A stretch of DNA of 64,000 nt from JAEULH01 sp963789785 (GTDB taxonomy: Bacteria > Pseudomonadota > Alphaproteobacteria > Rhodospirillales > Defluviicoccaceae), in the NCBI GenBank assembly GCA_963789785.1, contig CAWBNC010000044.1, forward strand, positions 129,901 through 193,900, given 5' to 3'. Of this stretch, positions 57,568-64,000 are shown one piece after another. A program made the translations under genes and the position numbers. Under the pieces are notes generated by a model that did no database searches, was not told where the DNA came from, and saw nothing but the letters and a program-made list of their open reading frames with translations. Within the stretch, counting starts at the first letter, position 1. Each line of letters begins with the position of its first letter.

Positions 57568-58938
57568 TCAACTCCCGGCGACGGTCATTCCTTCGATCCG
57601 CACCGTTGGCGCGTCTGTACCATACCTGAACTCCAGATCGTCGGCGCTCGTCAAGTGCGAGAACATCTCCAAAAGGTTGCCCGCGATTGTTATCTCGTTG
57701 ACCGGGTAAGCCAACTCCCCGTTTTCGATCCAGAAGCCGCTGGCGCCGCGACTGTAATCGCCGGTCACCGGGTTGACGCCAAAGCCGATCAGCTCGGTCA
57801 CATAAAGGCCTTGCGCCACCTCGCCCACCAGCGCCGCGGCGCTGTGACTGCCGGCGGCGAGGTACAGGTTGCTCGGTCCCGGCGACGGCGGCGAGGTCGT
57901 GCCGCGCATGCCATGGCCGGTCGTGCGCAGCCCGAGCTGGCGCGCCGAACGCAGGTCGAGCAGCCAGGACGCGAGCACGCCGTCGGCGACGACGGCGATC
58001 GGGCGCGGTGGCGATTCCCTCGTGATCGACCGGCCGCGAGCGCAGACCCCGCGCGCGCAGTCGGGTCGTCGACGATCTCGACGCCGGCGGGAAAGATCCG
58101 CGTACCCATCCTGTCCTTGAGGAAGCTGGTCTTGCGCGCGATGGCGGCGCCATTGATGGCGCCGGCGAGATGGCCGAGCAGCGAGCGCGATACCCGCGGT
58201 TCGAAGATGACCGGCACCCGCGCCGAGCCGGCCTTGCGCGGATTCAGCCTGCGCACCGTGCGCTCGCCGGCGGCGCGGCCGACGTCCGCCGGCGCGCGCA
58301 TGTCGGCGGCGTAAACGGCGGCGGTATAGTCGTAGTCGCGTTCCATGCCGGCCTCTCCGGCGGCGAGAACGGAGACGGCGAGACTGCCCGAGCTCCGGCG
58401 GTAGCGGGCGGCAAGGCCGTTGCTGGCGGCGATGGCCGCCCGGCTGGTCCCCCAGGAGGCTTCGGCGCCTTCGGAATTGGTCACGCCGGCGACCGCCCGC
58501 GCCGCGTCCTCGGCCACCATGGCCGACGCGAGCAGATCCTCAGCCGTCATCTCGGTGGCGTCGAAGCTGTCGAGCGCGGGCGGTTCGCCGCAGACATCGG
58601 TCCGGATCGGCAACGCCGCAGAAGGGATCTTCCGGCACTTCCCGAGCCATCGCCAGCGACCGCTCGATCAGGGCGGCGAGGCCGGCCGGCGACAGGTCCG
58701 ACGACGACGCGATCGCCTGCCGGCGACCGAGGAAGACCCGCAGGCCCGCCTCGAACGTCTCCGCCCGCTCCAGCGTTTCGGCCCGGCCGAGGCGGCACGA
58801 AACCGAGATCGACCGGGAGTCGACCACCATGACGTCGGCGGCCTCGGCGCCGGCGGCCATCGCCTGGGCAACCAGGTCGGCAGCGATGTCGAGGTGGTCG
58901 GTGCGATCCGTTGTCCTGGCCGTCATGGTGGCCGTCAT
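57568..58938 (-). CDS. pmbA: PmbA/TldE-family metalloprotease-like protein (frameshifted)
   Basis: Partner of TldD in a cytosolic protease pair that degrades small peptides and, in some bacteria, matures microcins. Landmarks: RTDHLDIAADLVAQAMAAGA, ISVSCRLGRAETLERAETFE, GLRVFLGRRQAIASSSDLS, TNSEGAEASWGTSRAAIA, DDYTAAVYAADMRAP-like DYDYTAAVYAADMRAP, LLGHLAGAINGAAIARKTSF, then GFGVNPVTGDYSRGASGFW and the ending SADDLEFRYGTDAPTVRIEG. The frame changes near 58620 and near 58015. About 450 residues. No HExxH motif is expected in TldE, and none is seen. TldD itself is not in the window. Confidence 0.88.
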
Positions 58939-59157
58939 GTTGGCGCGTGCCCTCCGGCAATGGCGCGAAGCTCCGGCCGTAGACGGACGATCCCCGCTGA
59001 GGTAAGACGTGGCCGGCGGAAGATAAGGGGTACGGCGACGTTGCGACAACATGGTTGTTGCATCATGATTGTGGCCGTAACCATATCGTCGTTCGAACAT
59101 ACGACGACTGCGAACGAACGCAGCGCAATTTGCAGCCACCGGCCCGCCAAGGGACAG

Positions 59158-61067
59158 ATGAATACCTTTTCGACAAAGACGGCAACACCGCCGGAACACG
59201 TGAGCGGGCGGACGCAGCTGGAGTCGGTCGTCGTTCGCTTCGCCGGCGACTCCGGCGACGGCATCCAGGTGCTCGGCGCCAAGTTCGCCGCCGCGACGGC
59301 GCTTTCCGGTAACGACCTCGCCACGTTTCCCGATTTTCCTGCCGAGATTCGCGCGCCCGCCGGCACAACCTACGGCGTTTCCGCCTTCCAGATCAATTTC
59401 GGCGGCCGGGTCATCAAGACCGCCGGCGACGCGCCCGACGTGCTCGTGGCCATGAACCCGGCGGCGCTCAAGGTCGAGCTGCCCAATCTCCGCAGCGGCG
59501 GCCTGCTGTTGGTCGATGCCGGCTCGTTTTCCGAGCGGACCCTGCGCAAGGCCGGGTACGCCGCCAATCCGCTCGTCGACGGCGCGCTGGACGGCTATCG
59601 CCGGATCGAGATCGACATTTCGGCGATGACGCTGGAGGCGGTCAAGAGCTTCGGTCTGTCGCAGAAGGACGCGCTTCGCTGCAAGAACATGTGGACACTG
59701 GGGCTGGTCTACTGGATGTACGACCGCGAGCGGGACGCGACCGTCGCCTGGCTGCGCCGGCGCTTCGCCAAGCAGCCGGACGTCGCCGAGGCCAACGTCG
59801 CCGCGCTGAACGCCGGTCACGCCTATGGCGAGACGGCGGAGCTGTCCGGCGACCTTGTCGGCTGCGTGCTGCCGCCGGCGCCGATCGCGCCGGGGTTGTA
59901 CCGGACGGTGACCGGCAGCGAGGCGCTGGCCTGGGGGCTGATGGCCGGGGCCCACCTCGCCGGCCTGCGCCTCTTCTTCAGCTCCTATCCCATAACTCCA
60001 GCGTCGCCGATCCTGCACATTCTCACCGCCAATCGCGACGCCGGGGTCGAGACGCTGCAGGCCGAAGACGAGATCGCCGCGGTCTGCGCCGCTATCGGCG
60101 GATCCTACGCCGGCGCCATCGGCGTCACCTCGAGTTCCGGGCCCGGCATCGCACTGAAGGCGGAAGCCATTGGCCTCGCCGTATCGACCGAGCTGCCGCT
60201 GGTGATCGTCGACACCCAACGCGCCGGGCCGTCCACTGGCATGCCGACCAAGACCGAGCAGTCGGATCTCAATCTGGCGATGTTCGGCCGGCACGGCGAA
60301 AGCCCGGTCGCGGTTCTGGCCGCACGCTCGCCGTCTGACTGCTTCGACGTTGCCGTCGAAGCGGTCCGCATCGCCACCCGCTACATGACCCCGGTCATGG
60401 TCCTCTCCGACGGCTACATCGCCAACGCCGCGCAGCCGTGGAACATTCCGGATATCGCGAAACTGCTCCCGTTCCCCGTCCGCTTTGCCGAGGCCGAGGC
60501 CGGGGCGACGGCAGCGCCGGCGGCGGCTTTCTGCCCTACGCGCGCGACCCGGAGACCGGCGCCCGCCCGTGGGCGCCGCCGGGCAAGGCCGGGCTGGAGC
60601 ATCGCATCGGCGGGATCGAGAAGGGCGCGGACTTCGGGCATATTTCCTATGACCCCGGCAATCACCAGCGCATGGTTGACGAACGCGCGGGCAAGATCGC
60701 CGGGATCGCCGAAGACATTCCGCTCCAGCGACCTGAACTCGGCGATGACCATGGCGCGCTCGCGGTCGTCGGCTGGGGCTCGACCTACGGTCCGATCAAC
60801 CGTGCCGTGGACGTGCTTCGTGAGCGCGGTCTCGACGTTGCGCACATCCACCTGCGCCACCTCAATCCGTTCCCGGCCAACCTCGGGGCGCTTCTTGCCG
60901 CCTACGACCGCGTTCTTGTGGCCGAAATGAACAGCGGCCAGCTCGCCGGACTGCTGCGGTCGCGCTATCTGCTGACCGCCGAAGGACTGAGCAAGGTCAC
61001 CGGTCAGCCCTTCAAGATAGAGGAGATCCAGCGCGCGGTCCTCGATCGGCTGGGAGAAAACGCATGA
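59158..61067 (+). CDS. korA: 2-oxoglutarate:ferredoxin oxidoreductase alpha subunit, gamma-alpha fused (one frameshift)
   Basis: Part of a CoA-dependent 2-oxoacid:ferredoxin oxidoreductase that interconverts 2-oxoglutarate and succinyl-CoA. The N-terminal gamma domain (about 20-200) has VVVRFAGDSGDGIQVLGAKF and ATFPDFPAEIRAPAGTTYG. The alpha domain (about 240-600) has GLRLFFSSYPITPASPILH, LQAEDEIAAVCAAIGGSYAG, TSSSGPGIALKAEAIGLAV and RAGPSTGMPTKTEQSDLNLA. After one missing G in a G-run near 60505, it continues FLPYARDPETGARPWAPPGK and ends LDRLGENA. About 635 residues in total. The stop overlaps korB (ATGA). Ferredoxin reduction would allow reversal of the TCA cycle step. Confidence 0.93.
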
Positions 61068-62095
61068 ACGTCGCAACCCCGCCCGCAGTATTGAAAGCCG
61101 CCGATTTCGCATCCGATCAGGAGGTGCGCTGGTGCCCCGGCTGCGGCGACTACGCCATCCTGAAGGCGATGCAGAAGACCCTTGCCGAGTTGGGCGCGCG
61201 GCCGGAGCGGACGGTATTCGTCTCCGGCATCGGCTGCTCGTCGCGCTTCCCGTACTACATGGCGACCTACGGCTTCCACACGATCCACGGCCGGGCCCCG
61301 GCGATCGCGACCGGGGTCAAGATGGCCAACCCAGAGCTGGACGTGTGGGTCGTGACCGGCGACGGCGACGGTCTGTCGATCGGCGGCAACCACATGCTGC
61401 ACGTGCTCAGGCGCAACGTCGACCTGCAGATCCTGCTGTTCAACAACGAGATCTACGGGCTGACCAAGGGCCAGTACTCACCGACCTCGCGGGTCGGCAC
61501 CCGCTCGCCGTCCTCGCCGCAAGGATCGGTCGAACAACCCGTCTCGCCCGTGCAGTTTGCCCTGGGCGCCGGCGCCCGCTTCGTCGCCCGCTCGATCGAC
61601 ACACAGCAGAAGCACCTCATGGCCGTGCTCAAGAGCGCGCAGGCGCATCGGGGCGCCGCCTTCGTCGAGATCTTCCAGAACTGCATCGTCTACAATGACG
61701 ACGTGTTCGCCGCCTTCACCGGCCGCAACGAGGCTCCTCACCAGCAGCTGTTCTGCGAGGACGGCAAGCCGTTGCTGTTCGACGGCGGGCGCAAGGGACT
61801 GCGGCTGAGCGTGCCGCAACTCAGCCTGGAGGCGGTCACGCTCGGCGAGGATGGGGTCGGCACCGGGGACATTCTCGTTCATGACGCGCGCAACAGGACC
61901 TTGGCGAGCCTGCTCGCGGCGATGCAGCCGCCGGTGATGCCGGTCGCGCTGGGCGTGCTCTACGACAGCCCGGCGCCGACATTCGGGCGGCGGGCCGACG
62001 CAGCGGCGCGAACGCCGGCGCGGGCCGAGGCGCTGAACGAAATCCTGCGACGCGGGGACACCTGGACGGTGACCGCGGCTTCCGAGACCGCGTGA
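61064..62095 (+). CDS. korB: 2-oxoglutarate:ferredoxin oxidoreductase beta subunit
   Basis: Thiamine-diphosphate and 4Fe-4S-binding subunit, 343 residues, intact frame. Cluster cysteines are Cys24 and Cys27 (RWCPGCGDYAIL), Cys58 (SGIGCSSRFPYYM) and the Cys of EIFQNCIVYND. The TPP motif is VVTGDGDGLSIGGNHML followed by LFNNEIYGLTKGQYSPTS. A C-terminal extension (LLFDGGRKGLRLSVPQLSL) matches the family. With KorA it makes a complete enzyme. The ferredoxin-NADP reductase gene follows 80 bases downstream. Confidence 0.95.
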   Translation: MNVATPPAVLKAADFASDQEVRWCPGCGDYAILKAMQKTLAELGARPERTVFVSGIGCSSRFPYYMATYGFHTIHGRAPAIATGVKMANPELDVWVVTGDGDGLSIGGNHMLHVLRRNVDLQILLFNNEIYGLTKGQYSPTSRVGTRSPSSPQGSVEQPVSPVQFALGAGARFVARSIDTQQKHLMAVLKSAQAHRGAAFVEIFQNCIVYNDDVFAAFTGRNEAPHQQLFCEDGKPLLFDGGRKGLRLSVPQLSLEAVTLGEDGVGTGDILVHDARNRTLASLLAAMQPPVMPVALGVLYDSPAPTFGRRADAAARTPARAEALNEILRRGDTWTVTAASETA

Positions 62096-62175
62096 CCCGA
62101 CCGGCCCGGTCGACGGGCGGGCGCGGCGGCGCCGGCGGCTTCTGCTAGCCCAGAGGCCGCGCCACCGGTGGCGAC

Positions 62176-63534
62176 ATGGCGCTCAGTGTAGCCATCGTCG
62201 GCGCCGGGCCGGCGGCCTTCTACACCGCCGAAGCGCTGCTTGCGACCGGCATCGTCGAGATCGATATCATCGAGCGGCTGCCGACACCTTACGGCCTCAT
62301 CCGCGCCGGCGTCGCGCCCGACCACCAGTCGACGAAGAAGGTCGCGCAGAAGTTCGAGCGCATGGCGCTGGCGCACGCGGTGCACTTCTTCGGCAACGTC
62401 CAGCTCGGTCGCGATGTCGCGCTCGCCGATCTGCGCGCGATCTATGACGCCGTCGTCCTCGCCGTCGGCTCGCCGCACGATTGCGCGTTGGGCATTCCCG
62501 GCGAACAGCGGCGCGGCGTCTACGGCTCGTCGCTGTTCGTCGGCTGGTACAACGGGCATCCGGACTTCCGCAGCCTCGACCCGATCGTGCGCGGACCGAC
62601 GGCGGTCGTCATCGGCAACGGGAACGTCGCACTCGACGTCGCCCGGGTTCTGGTCATGTCGGAGGCGGAGCTGGCTGCTTCCGACATTCCCGACTACGGC
62701 GTCGAGATCCTGCGCCGCTCCGGTATCGAGGAGGTCGTCGTCGTCGGCCGGCGCGGACCGGCGCAGGCGCGTTTCGCCAATGTCGAGATGCGCGAGCTGC
62801 TGGATCTGGACGACTGCGTCACGCTGGCCGATCCGGCGGACCTGCCCGCCGCGCCTACCATGATCGTTGCGGGCGCCGAGCGCGAGCGGCGGCTGATCGA
62901 GCGGAATCTGGCACTGTTTCGCCAATTTTCCACCGCTCGCGGTGACGAGAAGCGCAAACGCCTGCGCTTCCGCTTCTTTCATGCGCCGGTGGCGGTCGTC
63001 GGCGACGAAACAGCAAGCGGCATTTGCCTGGAAAAAATGGCCTGCAGCGACGGCGCGCTGGTCGCGACCGGCCGGTTCGTCGACATCCCCTGTCACACCA
63101 TCATCACCGCGATCGGCTATCGCTGCGAGGCGATACCGGACCTCGCCTTCGACCCGGGGCGCGGCCTGATCGCGAGCGACGATGGCCGCATCGAGCCCGG
63201 CCTTTACGTGGTCGGCTGGGCCAAGCGGGGGCCGTCCGGCGTCATCTCCAGCAATCGCCCGGACGGCGAGACCTGCGCGGCGCAGATCCGCGCGGATGTT
63301 GCATCTACCGACAAGCCGGGGCGGCAGGGCTTCGCGCGGCTGCTGGCCGAGCGCGGCATCCGCGCCGTCAGCTTCGCCGACTGGCGCGCCATCGACGAGG
63401 CGGAGGTGGCCGCGGCACGGGCGCCGGCGCCGCGGCGCAAGTTCACGACACTGGGCGAGATGCTGGCCGTGCTCGACCGCCGGGTGGTAGCGGGCGACCA
63501 GGCGATCGAAGGGGGGGGGGAACGGCATGAGTGA
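62176..63534 (+). CDS. Ferredoxin/adrenodoxin-type NADP+ reductase (FprA-like)
   Basis: FAD flavoprotein of about 452 residues in one frame. Features: VAIVGAGPAAFYTAEALLA (FAD), PTPYGLIRAGVAPDHQSTKK, AVVIGNGNVALDVARVL (NADP), VVVGRRGPAQARFANVEMRE, and GLYVVGWAKRGPSGVISSNR near the end. The enzyme moves electrons between reduced ferredoxin and NADP+. Its position after korAB suggests that it links the ferredoxin pool of the Kor enzyme to NADPH. The 3' end passes through a run of ten G (63511-63520), so the last few codons and the stop at 63532-63534 are uncertain. Confidence 0.92.
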   Translation: MALSVAIVGAGPAAFYTAEALLATGIVEIDIIERLPTPYGLIRAGVAPDHQSTKKVAQKFERMALAHAVHFFGNVQLGRDVALADLRAIYDAVVLAVGSPHDCALGIPGEQRRGVYGSSLFVGWYNGHPDFRSLDPIVRGPTAVVIGNGNVALDVARVLVMSEAELAASDIPDYGVEILRRSGIEEVVVVGRRGPAQARFANVEMRELLDLDDCVTLADPADLPAAPTMIVAGAERERRLIERNLALFRQFSTARGDEKRKRLRFRFFHAPVAVVGDETASGICLEKMACSDGALVATGRFVDIPCHTIITAIGYRCEAIPDLAFDPGRGLIASDDGRIEPGLYVVGWAKRGPSGVISSNRPDGETCAAQIRADVASTDKPGRQGFARLLAERGIRAVSFADWRAIDEAEVAAARAPAPRRKFTTLGEMLAVLDRRVVAGDQAIEGGGERHE

Positions 63535-63551
63535 CGAAGGGAGGGAACGGC

Positions 63552-63971
63552 ATGAGAGAAGGCTACGCGGGCGACATCGATCCGAAGGATGCGTGGGAGC
63601 TGTTAAGCAGCGATGCGCGCGCGAGCATGGTCGATGTACGCACGCACGCGGAATGGGCCTATGTCGGGGTACCCAATCTCACCGGGATCGGCAAGAAGCC
63701 GGTCCTGGTCCCGTGGCTGGAGTTCCCGACCATGCAGGTCAACGAGCGCTTCGTCGCCCAGGCCGCCAGGGAGATCGCGACTGAGGCGCCGGTGGTTCTG
63801 CTCTGCCGCTCCGGCGTGCGCTCCAAGGCGGCGGCGATCGCTCTGACGAAGGCCGGTTACGGTCCGTGCTACAACATCCTCAGCGGCTTCGAGGGCGATC
63901 CGGACGAAGAGCGGCATCGCGGTACGCGATCGGGGTGGAAGGTCGACGGCCTGCCCTGGATGCAGACGTAA
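63552..63971 (+). CDS. Rhodanese-domain protein
   Basis: 139 residues from ATG 63552, chosen because GGGAGG lies just upstream; an in-frame ATG 21 bases earlier is less likely. The single rhodanese domain has MVDVRTHAEWAYVGVPNL and the active-site loop VVLLCRSGVRSKAAAIAL with Cys85. The C-terminus GYGPCYNILSGFEGDPDEE matches the GlpE/PspE-like group with a second conserved Cys. It likely transfers sulfane sulfur to thiols or helps Fe-S repair. It lies 17 bases after the ferredoxin reductase gene. Confidence 0.9.
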   Translation: MREGYAGDIDPKDAWELLSSDARASMVDVRTHAEWAYVGVPNLTGIGKKPVLVPWLEFPTMQVNERFVAQAAREIATEAPVVLLCRSGVRSKAAAIALTKAGYGPCYNILSGFEGDPDEERHRGTRSGWKVDGLPWMQT

Positions 63972-64000
63972 GGAACATCCTGCCCGGGATTGCCGCGGCG

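Noticed and set aside
58540..60294. Minus-strand open frame of 584 codons opposite korA and the start of pmbA
   Set aside because: Antisense shadow. The plus strand has clear KorA motifs and the frame lacks any recognisable domain.
61960..63528. Minus-strand open frame of 522 codons opposite the ferredoxin reductase
   Set aside because: Antisense shadow of a complete reductase gene with FAD and NADP motifs.
1..64000. Programmed ribosomal frameshifting as explanation for the broken genes
   Set aside because: Breaks occur at unrelated sequences, in both directions and often several per gene, without a common slippery heptamer or following pseudoknot.
1..64000. CRISPR arrays or prophage
   Set aside because: No series of evenly spaced repeats, no cas genes and no phage structural genes were seen. 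The dispersed hairpin elements are single, extragenic and diverged.

Overview
The window is GC-rich DNA (roughly two thirds G+C) from an alphaproteobacterium, most probably of the Rhodospirillales. The block ribF-ileS-lspA-DUF3035 lipoprotein-two M16 peptidases is typical of that group, and cobD, pmbA, a Kor-type 2-oxoacid:ferredoxin oxidoreductase and two cobalamin riboswitches fit. The combination of an FrdABCD-type fumarate reductase, a membrane pyrophosphatase of the potassium-dependent type and KorAB with a ferredoxin-NADP reductase suggests a facultatively anaerobic life with a reductive or branched TCA cycle. A relative of the wastewater genus Defluviicoccus would fit, but that name is only a guess.

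Layout. 1-15.3 kb: cobD, tRNA-Pro, an mlaC-like remnant, a large FecR/TPR/beta-barrel outer membrane protein, small proteins, a lipase-like protein, 3-hydroxyacyl-CoA dehydrogenase, and cell wall genes (DUF882 and L,D-transpeptidase). 12.4-20.8 kb: the M16 pair, DUF3035, lspA, ileS, ribF and a MaoC-type hydratase. 21.3-26.3 kb: MATE exporter and the divergent frdABCD operon closed by a terminator. 26.8-28.8 kb: a lower-GC gene for a HEPN-like protein split by an IS5-family element. 29-36.5 kb: CBS protein, hppA and acnA. 36.6-39.1 kb: a sugar porter split by an IS630-family element. 40-46 kb: htpG, a PEBP-like protein, and two cobalamin riboswitches ahead of a TorF-type porin and CbiM. 46-51 kb: outer membrane protein, SirB1-like protein, SDR and mmsA. 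51.4-55.5 kb: a secreted-protein cluster with a periplasmic C39-type peptidase, reminiscent of the Fap functional-amyloid system. 55.7-64 kb: glycosyltransferase, PIG-L deacetylase, pmbA, korAB, ferredoxin-NADP reductase and rhodanese.

The most interesting items are: (1) the C39 cluster, in which two Sec-exported proteins carry ExLxxLxGG or DLxxLxGG sites that look like substrates of the neighbouring Sec-exported C39 peptidase; (2) four copies of a roughly 105-base extragenic element whose long hairpin is kept by compensating base changes; (3) a TTAA-flanked IS insertion whose exact removal restores the HEPN-like gene; (4) the anaerobic-metabolism genes.

Caution: many long genes, including essential ileS, ribF, frdA and acnA, are broken by single-base indels and resume in another frame. 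This looks like draft-sequence error rather than gene decay, so such genes are given here as one feature spanning all frames, with the breaks noted. Those spans are not directly translatable.
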